From contig CAZMZW010000001.1 in the NCBI GenBank assembly GCA_964571135.1, positions 62,001 to 126,000 on the forward strand: a stretch of DNA of 64,000 bases, given 5' to 3'. The position numbers and the translations under genes are program-made. Below, piece by piece: positions 9,380-17,674 of this stretch. Position 1 is the first letter of the stretch. Each line of letters starts with the position of its first letter. Under the pieces are notes generated by a model, which was not told the origin of the DNA, ran no database searches, and saw nothing but the letters and a program-made list of their open reading frames with translations. This stretch comes from CAZMZW01 sp964571135 (GTDB lineage Bacteria; Chloroflexota; Anaerolineae; Anaerolineales; Anaerolineaceae).

Positions 9380-10780
9380 ATGAAAATAAAAAAAGCCGTC
9401 ATTAGCCTTTTCCTGTTTATGTGTTTAGTTGGAATCTTCGGCGCTTGCCAAAGAAATTCCGGTGTTGAATTGATCAATCCCACCCAAACTCAGGAATTAG
9501 CAGTAACCCAAGAACCCATCCATTGGGCTACGATTGCCCCCATGACCACACACACACCTACTCCCACCATCCCACCTTTACAAAGCACCCCTAAAGGACG
9601 CATAGCTTTTCAATCTTTAAGAGACGGCAATCTTGAAATCTATATTGTGAATGCGGATGGAACGTTTCTCAGCCGTGTAACCAATAACCCGGCAGTGGAT
9701 GTTTTTCCAGCCTGGTCTCCAAAAGGTGACCAGCTTGTTTTTACTTCTGACCGTAACGGCAACCCGGATATCTATGTTGTAAATGCAAATGGTACCGGCT
9801 TAAGGCAAATTACCAAAGACCAGGAGGTCGATGCTCTTCCCGCCTGGTCGCCGGATGGTAAAAGTATTGCTTTTACTTCTAACCGCAGTGGGAGTGATGA
9901 AATTTATGTGATGAATAGTGATGGCAGCAGCTTGAAACAACTAACCAACAATTCTGTTATGGATGCCTTCCCTTCGTGGTCGTCAGACGGTTCCCAGATC
10001 CTCTTTACTTCCGAACGGGATGTCAATTTGGAAATATATGTAATGAATGCGGATGGTAGTAATTTACGGCGGTTGACCAACGATCCGGCAAAAGATGCCT
10101 ATCCGGTATGGTCGCCAAATGGAAAAGCCATTGCATTTATTTCTGACCGGAATGGATTTCTAAACATCTATACAATGGATAATGAGGGCGGAAATATTAC
10201 TCAAATCACCCATCTGAAAGCAACCGTTGAAAAACCCAGCTGGTCACCAGATGGGCGATTTCTAGCGTTTGCCTCTGATCTGCAGGGAAACCGGGATATT
10301 TTTATCACTGGAGCAGATGGCAACGGATTATTCAGACTGACGGATTCGCCCCTGGAAGATTTTTATCCTTCCTGGTCACTGGTAGAAGGGAACCTGGTCA
10401 ATGCCCTTCCTGTACCCACCCTGCCAGGCAAATTTGCGTGTCGTGTTTCGAGTGATCCAGCCTACGGATATTCTGAACAAAAACCGATCATGTTGGGTTA
10501 TGACCCACGTTTGCAAAGCGTAGATGAGCATCAATGCATTCCATGGCTTACTGGTGGTAATGGAGAGATTCTTCAAACAGAATTACTTGAAGAACTGCAC
10601 GTTAACGGCACAAATCTATGCAAGGTTTCGGTTACCTATCCGAGTCAAAAAGAACCTGCGATCTTGTATTTTGATCTGTTCAATTACCAGAAGCCTCTAG
10701 CGCCTCAGGGCTTTAAATGCGGTTCTGAGATCGAATATTCGAGGGCTGTTTCTGCCGGGTTAACCCAGTCCCAAAGATAG
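9380..10780 (+). CDS. Lipoprotein with six TolB/PD40 beta-propeller repeats
   Basis: A 466-residue protein. The signal peptide ends in a lipobox (FGAC, residues about 20-23), then comes a Thr/Pro-rich linker. From about residue 75 to 335 six PD40 (WD40-like) repeats follow. Each has the form: FTSDRNGN, then DIYVVNANG, then a LT or IT strand and PAWSPDGK. They would close into one propeller as in the C-terminal half of TolB. Residues about 345-466 form a Cys-containing tail (FACRVSS, DEHQCIPW, NLCKVSV, FKCGSEI), perhaps with disulphides. No TolA/TolQR partners are nearby, so this is better read as an extracellular binding protein than a true TolB. The start is 101 bases after the previous lipoprotein gene. 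Confidence 0.85.
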   Translation: MKIKKAVISLFLFMCLVGIFGACQRNSGVELINPTQTQELAVTQEPIHWATIAPMTTHTPTPTIPPLQSTPKGRIAFQSLRDGNLEIYIVNADGTFLSRVTNNPAVDVFPAWSPKGDQLVFTSDRNGNPDIYVVNANGTGLRQITKDQEVDALPAWSPDGKSIAFTSNRSGSDEIYVMNSDGSSLKQLTNNSVMDAFPSWSSDGSQILFTSERDVNLEIYVMNADGSNLRRLTNDPAKDAYPVWSPNGKAIAFISDRNGFLNIYTMDNEGGNITQITHLKATVEKPSWSPDGRFLAFASDLQGNRDIFITGADGNGLFRLTDSPLEDFYPSWSLVEGNLVNALPVPTLPGKFACRVSSDPAYGYSEQKPIMLGYDPRLQSVDEHQCIPWLTGGNGEILQTELLEELHVNGTNLCKVSVTYPSQKEPAILYFDLFNYQKPLAPQGFKCGSEIEYSRAVSAGLTQSQR

Positions 10781-10841
10781 AATTATGTAATGAATGAAAC
10801 CTCATACTCCTTTATCCGTATATAAAGATGAGGAGAAAATA

Positions 10842-11240
10842 ATGCAAACGAAAAGATTATTTCGCAGCCGGACTGATGTAATGGTAGGTGGGGTATGTGG
10901 AGGCCTGGCAAAATATCTAAATGTTGACCCGACAATCGTCCGTCTTGTATTTGTTCTATTGTTGTTCATAGGGGGCAGCGGCTTTTGGATCTATTTTGTG
11001 CTTTGGTTGATCACCCCCGTGGAACCCAGGATTGACCCTATTAAAGTTGTAGAAGTGAGATCCGAGAAGGTTGAGACCATACCTTCCAATGTGAAAACAA
11101 AGATCAGTGCAGTAGCTCAGGTTAGCTCTATAAAAATGCCTGATGATGAAAAGGTAAAATCCGGGACCAAAAAGATCACAAGTTCTGCAAAAAAGAAACC
11201 AAAAACCAATAATGCCGCAAGCAAAATTGATAAAAGATAA
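10842..11240 (+). CDS. PspC-domain membrane protein with basic tail
   Basis: A 132-residue protein if started at 10842, where GAGGAGAAAATA precedes the ATG; an in-frame ATG at 10794 lacks a comparable ribosome site. The PspC domain covers about residues 1-62: RLFRSRTDVMVGGVCGGLAK, LNVDPTIVRL, then one membrane helix ending in WLITPVEP. The remaining 65 residues are Lys/Ser-rich and probably cytoplasmic. PspC-like proteins work in envelope-stress responses, but no pspA or pspF is present. A second, minimal PspC protein is encoded at 25412. A strong terminator follows directly. Confidence 0.85.
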   Translation: MQTKRLFRSRTDVMVGGVCGGLAKYLNVDPTIVRLVFVLLLFIGGSGFWIYFVLWLITPVEPRIDPIKVVEVRSEKVETIPSNVKTKISAVAQVSSIKMPDDEKVKSGTKKITSSAKKKPKTNNAASKIDKR

Positions 11241-11258
11241 TTAAATGTGAAATGATAA

Positions 11259-11294
11259 GAGCCAAGCAAATCTCGTTTGCCTGGCTCTTTTTTT
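11259..11294 (+). terminator. Rho-independent terminator after the PspC gene
   Basis: GAGCCAAGCAAA (11259-11270) pairs with TTTGCCTGGCTC (11276-11287), with one internal mismatch and a short loop, followed by seven T residues to 11294. It separates the plus-strand PspC gene from the convergent thioesterase gene. Confidence 0.88.
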
Positions 11295-11327
11295 ATGCTG
11301 TGTTATTAACTATAAAAAAAAATCTGG

Positions 11328-11753
11328 TTAATGGGTTTCCGCCCGTAGACGCTTGGCTTCTTCCTGAAGTTTTTTATCCTCTGGCTTGGTGGGAATAATG
11401 GTAATCCCATGCGGTATGGGTTTACCTTCCAGATCGGCATGGATGAAAGTGATGTACCCTTCCAATAATAATCTGTCTTTTTTAACCACTTGAACATAAG
11501 CCATCAGACTGGTGGTACCTGCATATACAATTTTGCTCTCAAAACAAAGAATATCTCCCAGCCGGGCAGGTTGGGAAAAAAGAAGCCCATGGATTTTTAA
11601 ACAAACAATATTTTCGGGTTTTGTCAGGCTGGCAGCCGCAATAAACCCACATTCAACGAACCAGTCTGCGCAACGGCCGGCATATAAGGTGCCGTGGTGA
11701 TTGAGGTCGTTTTGTTTTATGAGATGATAATTCGCATAGGGGATGACATCCAT
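11328..11753 (-). CDS. Hot-dog fold acyl-CoA thioesterase
   Basis: A 141-residue protein of the single-hot-dog acyl-CoA thioesterase type (YciA/cytosolic ACOT-like). The N-terminal NDLNHHGTLYAGRCADW carries the conserved substrate-pocket region, and FSQPARLGDILCFESKIVYAG followed by TSLMAYVQV forms the central strand pair. GYITFIHADLEGKPIPHGI matches the family C-terminus. Predicted to hydrolyse acyl-CoA thioesters in the cytoplasm; chain-length preference cannot be read. It is transcribed toward the PspC gene and has a GGAGGG-type ribosome site just upstream of the ATG. Confidence 0.82.
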   Translation of the reverse strand: MDVIPYANYHLIKQNDLNHHGTLYAGRCADWFVECGFIAAASLTKPENIVCLKIHGLLFSQPARLGDILCFESKIVYAGTTSLMAYVQVVKKDRLLLEGYITFIHADLEGKPIPHGITIIPTKPEDKKLQEEAKRLRAETH

Positions 11754-12065
11754 TTTCCCTCCAGAAAATGCTCATTAGATATGTTATTATGAATCTAGTA
11801 TATTGTAAATTACATTCAATTCATGAAAATCATTAAGTCTTGGGAAATTTTCCTCAGCCAGCCTTAAAGATGGGTTTAATGTCGCTTTTGATGGATAAGC
11901 TATAAGAAAATGAATGAAAATTGAGATTGCCGCATCTGGTGATTTGTGAACCTGGAAATGGTAAAATCACCCCAAATGGTCAACTTGACAATAATGGAAG
12001 TTCAGTTGACAATACCGCCTACTTCCCGCGCCAGCTCTCTGGCCACAGAAACGATTGGAGGAAAA
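11754..12065 (+). other. 312-base intergenic region with two promoter-like boxes
   Basis: This region separates the minus-strand thioesterase gene from the plus-strand lipoprotein at 12066. No convincing gene was seen. TTGACA at 11985-11990 is followed after 17 bases by GACAAT (12008-12013), a plausible promoter for the lipoprotein. The core TTGACAATA occurs twice here (11985 and 12006). An in-frame extension of the lipoprotein frame back to 11946 exists but lacks a ribosome site and would spoil the signal peptide. Confidence 0.45.
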
Positions 12066-12806
12066 ATGTATAAAAATTCAGGCAAGATAGGATTGTTCAT
12101 TGCCATCACTGCGCTGCTCATCACAAGCTGTGCTGCTCCGCAGGTCACACTGCCAACACCTGATCTTAATCTAGTTCGCACTGAAGCAGTAGTGACTGCC
12201 ATGGCGCAGATGACAAAACAAGCTGCGTTAATTTCGACTGCAACGAAGACAAAAACAGTCACCACTACTGAACCCCTGACAACTTTAACACCTATTGTGT
12301 CCACAGCAACACCATCCATTTATGGTAGTAGCGGAAGCTCTGGTGGAAGTTCGGGAGGAAGTTCAGGTGGAGCAACAAGCCCCACAGCGAAGCCGGTCAT
12401 TTATGGTGCGCAGTATATTACCCAGAATCCCCTGGATGGATATCCCTGCCCGACGGGAGAACTACTTGATTACAAGGTAACCCTTAAAAATACCGGTGCT
12501 GCCACCTGGAATCACACCTCCTATTATTACAAGCTGTTGTATAACCTGCAAGGTAAGGAAAGCACTGGTGAACAATTAACTAAAAACAGTCTATACTATA
12601 TTCCAAATGATGTTCCTTCTGGTTCAAATGTAACCTTGACTCTTGATATTCAGTGCCCCAAATACCCAAGCCCAACCGCATGGACAACTCAATGGGGATT
12701 GGTAAATGATAACGGGGCAATATTTGCCAGGTTCTATTTCAGGTTCTATACGGGCACGCATGCAGTGCCTACAATCGCAAAAACACCCACACAATCCCCC
12801 GGATAA
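12066..12806 (+). CDS. Lipoprotein with Ser/Gly linker and NBR1-like (FW) domain
   Basis: A 246-residue protein from the ATG at 12066, which has GGAGGAAAA upstream. The signal peptide ends in lipobox ITSC (about residue 22). A Thr-rich stretch and a Ser/Gly repeat linker follow (about residues 88-104). Residues about 115-235 resemble the NBR1 FW (four-tryptophan) immunoglobulin-like domain: LDYKVTLKNTGAATWN, LTLDIQCPKYPSPTAWTTQW and FARFYFRFYT. Such domains are frequent in Chloroflexi surface lipoproteins and are thought to bind proteins or peptides; the ligand here is unknown. It ends just before a bidirectional terminator. Confidence 0.78.
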   Translation: MYKNSGKIGLFIAITALLITSCAAPQVTLPTPDLNLVRTEAVVTAMAQMTKQAALISTATKTKTVTTTEPLTTLTPIVSTATPSIYGSSGSSGGSSGGSSGGATSPTAKPVIYGAQYITQNPLDGYPCPTGELLDYKVTLKNTGAATWNHTSYYYKLLYNLQGKESTGEQLTKNSLYYIPNDVPSGSNVTLTLDIQCPKYPSPTAWTTQWGLVNDNGAIFARFYFRFYTGTHAVPTIAKTPTQSPG

Positions 12807-12815
12807 ATAAAACCT

Positions 12816-12842
12816 AAAAGGGACTCACCAGAGTCCCTTTTT
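12816..12842. terminator. Bidirectional terminator between convergent genes
   Basis: AAAAGGGACTC (12816-12826) and GAGTCCCTTTT (12831-12841) form an 11-bp perfect stem around ACCA. The A run on one side and T run on the other allow termination in both directions, fitting the convergent genes ending at 12806 and 12849. Confidence 0.9.
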
Positions 12843-12848
12843 ATTGAG

Positions 12849-13208
12849 TTAATATAAATCACGGCTGGCAAGCACATCAATGCCGGTTGCGAACACATCC
12901 TTGAGCACCACCTGGCCCATTTTTACTGGGGCGGTTAAATTAATTTTTCTCAGCTCTTCCAGAAGGGGTTTTATTTTTCCTTTGGGAATGGGTGCGGATG
13001 TATAAACTGGCAGCAGGGGATGAGCACCATTTTGCATACGCACAGTGGAAGCTACCATCCGGCGCGGGTCAGTCATTTCCTGGACTGCATATTGTTCTCC
13101 GCGTTTGCAGCCTTGTTCTGAGACTACATAGGTTTCACCAACACGGTTAATCCGCAAACGACAGCCTTTGGGGCAGGCCACACAGATGATTTTTGTTTCT
13201 TCTTTCAT
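12849..13208 (-). CDS. DUF1667 protein, partner of the GlpA-type dehydrogenase
   Basis: A 119-residue soluble protein. Four cysteines in IICVACPKGCRL and EQGCKRGEQYA form a likely metal or iron-sulfur site, as in the DUF1667 family. In many clostridia and Thermotogae this family is encoded directly downstream of a GlpA-like FAD dehydrogenase and a second flavoprotein, the same order seen here. It presumably belongs to the electron-transfer complex that oxidises glycerol-3-phosphate or a related substrate, but its role is not established. It is last in a three-gene minus-strand operon, 24 bases after the preceding stop. Confidence 0.85.
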   Translation of the reverse strand: MKEETKIICVACPKGCRLRINRVGETYVVSEQGCKRGEQYAVQEMTDPRRMVASTVRMQNGAHPLLPVYTSAPIPKGKIKPLLEELRKINLTAPVKMGQVVLKDVFATGIDVLASRDLY

Positions 13209-13232
13209 GATTTATTGTTCCAGTTTTCACTT

Positions 13233-14507
13233 TTAACGTAGTGATACATTAATGAAAAGTTCCTTTGCGCGCTGTATAGCATCGTATGAATTGGGTTTCA
13301 GTGATACTGTCACCATTTCCCCGGGTCTGGCATAAGGAAGACCACGTCGGGTGATAAGGTTTTTACCATCCGCCACCTCCACCCAGACCGGCTGTTCAAT
13401 TGGAGAAGTAACACGCATTTGAATGCGCAGCTCCCCTTGCGCAAGACTGGTTTTATTGATTTTGTGGGGAACCACGTAACGAACATTGCTGCCGGTTTTC
13501 ATTGCGATCATTTCTTTTTTTGCCGGAGTTGCCCCTTGAGCGTAGATAGCCGCAGCTTTACCTGCGATATAACCGGCTTCGGTCACCCAGTCCACGAGGT
13601 CATATACATGGACAACATTACCAGCGCTGAAAATTCCTTCAATATTTGTTTGAAAATCATTCACAACGTAAGGTCCGTTCGTTAGCGGGTCAATTAGAAC
13701 GCCTGCTTTACGGGATAACTCATTTTCCGGGATTAATCCGACTGAGAGAAGCAATGTATCACAGGGAATGATCTCTTCCGTTCCAGGGATGGGCTGCCAT
13801 TTTTCATTCACCTGCACGGTTTCAATGGCTTCCACGCGGGAATTCCCAATGATCCGTTTTACAGTATGCTGAAGCTGGAGGGGGATGTCATAATCCAGAA
13901 GACACTGAACATAATTGCGCATCAGGCCAGAAAGGTAAGGCATGATCTCCAGCACACGTTCCACTTTGGCGCCTTCAAAGGTGAGACGGCGCGCCATGAT
14001 CATGCCAATATCTCCCGAACCGAGGATGACAAAACGTTTACCAGGCATATACCCTTCCACATTGACCCAGCGTTGGGCAGTACCGGCTGTGTAAACTCCA
14101 GACGGTCGTGAACCCGGCAAGCGCACCTGGGCACGGGTTTTTTCACGGCAGCCCATGGCCAGCACAATGGCTTTTGCCTGGATTTCAATGATCCCCATGG
14201 ATTTATTGGTGGCAAAAATTTTACGTTTTGGAGTGACATCCAGCACCATAGTATCCAGGAGTGTATCCACTTTGAGCGAAAGCATTTCATTAATAAAACG
14301 CTGGGCATAACTGGGTCCGGGTAAATCTTCTTTGAATATTTCCACCCCAAAGCCATTATGAATACACTGCAAAAGAATCCCGCCCAATTCCAAGTCTCTT
14401 TCGATCACGAGGACCTTTTCTGCTCCCTGCTTTTTTGCCGCAATCGCAGCTGCCAATCCGCCTGGACCGCTTCCAATGACCACCACATCATAAGAGCTAG
14501 AGGGCAT
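13233..14507 (-). CDS. NAD(P)/FAD-dependent oxidoreductase of the GlpA operon
   Basis: A 424-residue flavoprotein. The FAD Rossmann motif VVVIGSGPGGLAAAIAAKKQ is at the N-terminus. A second dinucleotide-binding motif FVILGSGDIGMIMARRL near residue 160 should bind NAD(P). FSAGNVVHVYDLVDWVTEAG is the C-terminal FAD contact. Two adjacent ATGs are possible (14510 and 14507); the second has better spacing from GGAGG. The start overlaps the end of the upstream dehydrogenase gene, so translation is probably coupled. No redox-active CxxC is seen next to the FAD motif, unlike disulphide reductases. Likely job: pass electrons between the dehydrogenase and NAD(P) or a quinone. Confidence 0.88.
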   Translation of the reverse strand: MPSSSYDVVVIGSGPGGLAAAIAAKKQGAEKVLVIERDLELGGILLQCIHNGFGVEIFKEDLPGPSYAQRFINEMLSLKVDTLLDTMVLDVTPKRKIFATNKSMGIIEIQAKAIVLAMGCREKTRAQVRLPGSRPSGVYTAGTAQRWVNVEGYMPGKRFVILGSGDIGMIMARRLTFEGAKVERVLEIMPYLSGLMRNYVQCLLDYDIPLQLQHTVKRIIGNSRVEAIETVQVNEKWQPIPGTEEIIPCDTLLLSVGLIPENELSRKAGVLIDPLTNGPYVVNDFQTNIEGIFSAGNVVHVYDLVDWVTEAGYIAGKAAAIYAQGATPAKKEMIAMKTGSNVRYVVPHKINKTSLAQGELRIQMRVTSPIEQPVWVEVADGKNLITRRGLPYARPGEMVTVSLKPNSYDAIQRAKELFINVSLR

Positions 14508-15993
14508 CATTCACCTCCACCTGCTTGGTCGGGCGGGTGAGGAAATTGGATGCCCCGCCTTTTTTGGTGACCTGCAAGGGTGAAAGGCCAATTTCTCGCG
14601 CCAGAATGGCGGTGACGCGCGGCATATCGAAACCACCCTGGCAGCGGCCTGTACCCAGCCATGTTCGGCGCTTGATGGCATCATAGGTATGGGCTGGGAT
14701 GGGGCCGTTGATTTCAGCCACGATCTCACCCTCAGTGATATTTTCGCAACGACAGACAACGCGTCCATAGCGGCCGTCTTTCTCAATGAGTTTCTGACGC
14801 TGTTGATGACTCATATGGCGGAATTGTGGGCGGGCAGGCCGGATGGGATCCCAGTTCTTTTTTTCTTTAAAGATTTCGCCGGCATCCTTCATCAATTCCA
14901 CCACCCGCAGCGCGATCGCAGGTGCGGATGTAAGGCCAGGCGATTCAATACCGGCAAGGTTGACTAACCCTGGTACTTCCTTTGGAATTTCGATAATAAA
15001 ATCATTCTGGTAATTTATACCCGGAGTCTGGCAGGGGGCATTGCCTCCAGCCCTCAGACCCGTAAAGGTGGCAATGATGCTGCGCGCTTTGATGGAAGGC
15101 ACTAATTTCAAGGCTCCATCCAGAACCTCCTGCAATCCGGCGCTTGTGTTCGAAAGATCATTTTTGTCGTCAATATCCCTGGCATTGGGACCGAGTAAGG
15201 TATTGCCATGCACTGTGGTGGTGACCAGGATACCTTTGCTGTTGGCGCTTGGTACCGGGAAATAGACGCTGTTGATTGACATCTCAACGCCATCCAGGAT
15301 GAAATATTCTCCACGCCGAGGAGTGATTTTAAATTCCGGATGAAATCCAGCTTTGTGCATCACCTCATCAGAAAACAGACCGGCTGAATTGATCACCCAA
15401 CGTGAAAGAAAATTACCCCGATTTGTTTTTATTCCAATAATGCATTTGCCATCAAATATAAAATCCTCAAAACTGGTTTCCAGAAGGATCTTGGTGCCAT
15501 TATGGATTGCGTTTTCGCCAGCGGCCAACGTCACCATAAATGGGTCGCAAATTCCACCAGTGGCGGCAAATATCGCGCCGCTCACATCAGGATGAATGAG
15601 TGGTTCACGCTTGCGCATTTCTTCAGCGGGGACCAGGCTAATACCCGGCACCCCATTTTGTTTACCCTGCAGCATCAACAGATCTAGCTTGGCTAATTCA
15701 CCAGGACCGATCGCAACCACATAATCACCGGAGCGTTTAAAATCAAAACCAAGCTCGGCAGCCAGGTTGTCCCATAATGGGTTGGCAGCCACATTCATTT
15801 TTGCTTTAAGTGAACCCGGATGTGGGTCGTAACCAGGATGGATCAGGGCAGTGTTGGCGGCACTTGCGCCAGAACCGATATCCGACTCTTTTTCAATAAG
15901 AAGGATATCAAGCTGATAATGGGATAAGGTTCTTGCCAGCATGCAACCCACAACTCCCCCGCCGATAATAATGATGTCATATTGGTGTGGCAA
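14497..15993 (-). CDS. GlpA-like FAD glycerol-3-phosphate dehydrogenase with altered BFD iron-sulfur domain
   Basis: A 498-residue protein. Residues about 1-380 form the DAO-type FAD oxidoreductase (IIIIGGGVVGCMLARTLSHY, then IATFTGLRAGGN and IESPGLTSAPAIA). Residues about 415-470 form a BFD-like [2Fe-2S] domain: VCRCENITEGEI, then TGRCQGGFDMPRV. In E. coli GlpA and clostridial relatives the fourth ligand is Cys in CQGxxC; here it is Asp, so the cluster may be altered or absent. The start is TTG at 15993, behind AAAGAGGTAAGC. It leads the operon with the genes at 13233 and 12849, under the promoter at 16046-16074. It may oxidise glycerol-3-phosphate; 2-hydroxyacid substrates are an alternative. 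Confidence 0.85.
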   Translation of the reverse strand: MPHQYDIIIIGGGVVGCMLARTLSHYQLDILLIEKESDIGSGASAANTALIHPGYDPHPGSLKAKMNVAANPLWDNLAAELGFDFKRSGDYVVAIGPGELAKLDLLMLQGKQNGVPGISLVPAEEMRKREPLIHPDVSGAIFAATGGICDPFMVTLAAGENAIHNGTKILLETSFEDFIFDGKCIIGIKTNRGNFLSRWVINSAGLFSDEVMHKAGFHPEFKITPRRGEYFILDGVEMSINSVYFPVPSANSKGILVTTTVHGNTLLGPNARDIDDKNDLSNTSAGLQEVLDGALKLVPSIKARSIIATFTGLRAGGNAPCQTPGINYQNDFIIEIPKEVPGLVNLAGIESPGLTSAPAIALRVVELMKDAGEIFKEKKNWDPIRPARPQFRHMSHQQRQKLIEKDGRYGRVVCRCENITEGEIVAEINGPIPAHTYDAIKRRTWLGTGRCQGGFDMPRVTAILAREIGLSPLQVTKKGGASNFLTRPTKQVEVNDAL

Positions 15994-16045
15994 GCTTACC
16001 TCTTTGGGTGCATACTGGTATTAATGATGGACATAATAAGGTTGG

Positions 16046-16074
16046 ACTATAGCACTTACAAAATTGACTGTCAA
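16046..16074 (-). promoter_or_regulatory. Near-consensus promoter for the GlpA-type operon
   Basis: On the minus strand TTGACA (16074-16069) is followed after exactly 17 bases by TATAGT (16051-16046). The predicted start is near 16039, about 46 bases before the TTG start codon at 15993. This is one of the best sigma-70-like promoters in the window. Confidence 0.75.
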
Positions 16075-16267
16075 GAAAAACTGGTTATTAAAAGCAAGAT
16101 TATAGATTGTATCCTTACCTGTAGTTTTTATTGAGTGATATCCCGACCCAAAAAAATTGTGCAGAACATCTTTAGTGAAGAATATTTTATACAAATTAGG
16201 AAATTAATTTGGAAAATAAGCTGGTTGATAATAAAATAGTATCGTACTTGAGTAATTAGGATTTGAC

Positions 16268-16825
16268 ATGAAGAAATGGAATATTTTACCAACGTTGTTT
16301 ATTATTGGAATATTGACTACTGCTTGCCAAGCTCCAAATCTGACACCCAAACCCACTGTTGCTTTCCCGGCGGATCTAAAAATTACTTATGGGTGGAATA
16401 CGGGTGCCTTGCCGCCCAAATATCATTATTCCTATGAAATTGTTATTCAAGCTGATGGTAGCGGTCAATTTATCTATCAGCAGAGTTATGCAGGGGATGA
16501 AAAACCCATGCCATCGGTAAGCACTTTTATTGTTCCCGCAGAGAAAATGAACCAGCTTTATCAACTTTTATTGACCAAAAATATTTTGCGGACTGCATGG
16601 GCAAAAAATGAGCCTTTGATCGGAGGTTCTTCAAGTGATATGCAAATTGTTGCTGATGGTAAAACGTTTTCAATTCCAAATGATGCCGTAATGATTGTTA
16701 AGGATAGATCGGATTCAGCCGAGGTCTATGACTTCATAAAAGCTCTGGTACCGGTGAGTATTTGGGATGACCTGACGAAGAAAAGGCAAATAATTGATGC
16801 TACAACTGATGCCCCAGCTAAGTGA
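16268..16825 (+). CDS. Small secreted lipoprotein, unassigned
   Basis: A 185-residue protein. The signal peptide MKKWNILPTLFIIGILTTAC ends in a lipobox (TTAC), so it should be membrane-anchored outside. The body has alternating strands (ITYGWNTG, YHYSYEIVIQADGSGQFIYQ, SSDMQIVADGKTFSIP) and no catalytic motif that I recognise. It is followed by an opposite-strand gene and so is probably monocistronic. The ATG has AGGATTTG upstream. I do not recognise the family; the body resembles other short Chloroflexi lipoproteins of unknown role. Confidence 0.72.
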   Translation: MKKWNILPTLFIIGILTTACQAPNLTPKPTVAFPADLKITYGWNTGALPPKYHYSYEIVIQADGSGQFIYQQSYAGDEKPMPSVSTFIVPAEKMNQLYQLLLTKNILRTAWAKNEPLIGGSSSDMQIVADGKTFSIPNDAVMIVKDRSDSAEVYDFIKALVPVSIWDDLTKKRQIIDATTDAPAK

Positions 16826-16927
16826 AGTAGGTGATGGGTATCTCCGTTGGAGATAAATAAACAGATTCTTGCGTCTGTATAATTGTTTTACATTTGGTAA
16901 CAATATATCGCGCTGGTAAATTAATAC

Positions 16928-17674
16928 TCAAAATTTCCAAAGATAAGTATTCGCAAGGTCTTTCTGAATTATTTCTGCATAGGAATCAATGGCATTAAAC
17001 ATTTCTTGTTCACTTTTCCAGAATGTGGTGATCTGGGAATGATGGCAGGCAACCGACTCTTTCCAGGCGATTAATCCCTGAGGCGAAATCAGCTGAATAC
17101 ATTTTTGTGTTGATTGAGGAATAAATTCTTCCCTTATAAAATTATTTTGGATGGCATAGGGGTAATCTATGTAATGCCAGACAGGTCCATAAAGGTGTTC
17201 TGCAACTGCGCGGGTAAGCGTATGATCGCGGTGATTGCCAACCCCCAGTGGTGCAACCACTTGAGTATCTTTTGGCAGAGTGATTGGTTTGAGATTCTCC
17301 AAAAGGAGATCAAACTCGATCGGGGTGTAAGGTTTAAAAAGATCTACCTCAGTTTTAATTATTGGTTGATTTGTAATGGGATCGTAGCGGTAAATACAAT
17401 CTGGCCAGGGGAAGCGCCGATGGGCGGCACCCAGCCTTTGGCAGGCGTTCTCATCTTCTAGTTCACGCAGGTTGGGAGCATCATCCCCCAGCTTCCATCT
17501 GGAATGTATATTTTTCGCAAACAGGGGCAGTGGTCTGTTTGTTGGCGCATTGCCACCGCAAATGGTCCATATTTCTACCTGATCGCCCTGCTGTACTTGT
17601 TCCCATACCAACCCGCCTACTGAAAGCGCCACATCATCGAAGTGAGGGGAGAGATAAACCCATTTATTTGCCAT
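16928..17674 (-). CDS. PIG-L family (LmbE-like) deacetylase
   Basis: A 248-residue protein. SPHFDDVALSVGG near residue 9 is a variant of the PIG-L zinc motif PHPDDE, keeping the His and both Asp residues; the usual Glu is Val. HRDHTLTRAVAEHL near residue 150 supplies the second zinc-binding His pair. PIG-L enzymes remove N-acetyl groups from GlcNAc conjugates (bacillithiol or mycothiol synthesis, antibiotics, glycans). The substrate here is unknown. The start overlaps the end of the CYTH gene by 11 bases, so the two are probably translationally coupled. Confidence 0.82.
   Translation of the reverse strand: MANKWVYLSPHFDDVALSVGGLVWEQVQQGDQVEIWTICGGNAPTNRPLPLFAKNIHSRWKLGDDAPNLRELEDENACQRLGAAHRRFPWPDCIYRYDPITNQPIIKTEVDLFKPYTPIEFDLLLENLKPITLPKDTQVVAPLGVGNHRDHTLTRAVAEHLYGPVWHYIDYPYAIQNNFIREEFIPQSTQKCIQLISPQGLIAWKESVACHHSQITTFWKSEQEMFNAIDSYAEIIQKDLANTYLWKF

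Noticed and set aside
9380..10780. Reading the propeller lipoprotein as a true TolB
   Set aside because: It is a lipid-anchored protein without the TolB N-terminal domain, and no tol-pal genes are nearby.
13419..14540. Several plus-strand frames inside the GlpA-type operon
   Set aside because: They are shadows of strongly conserved minus-strand flavoprotein genes.
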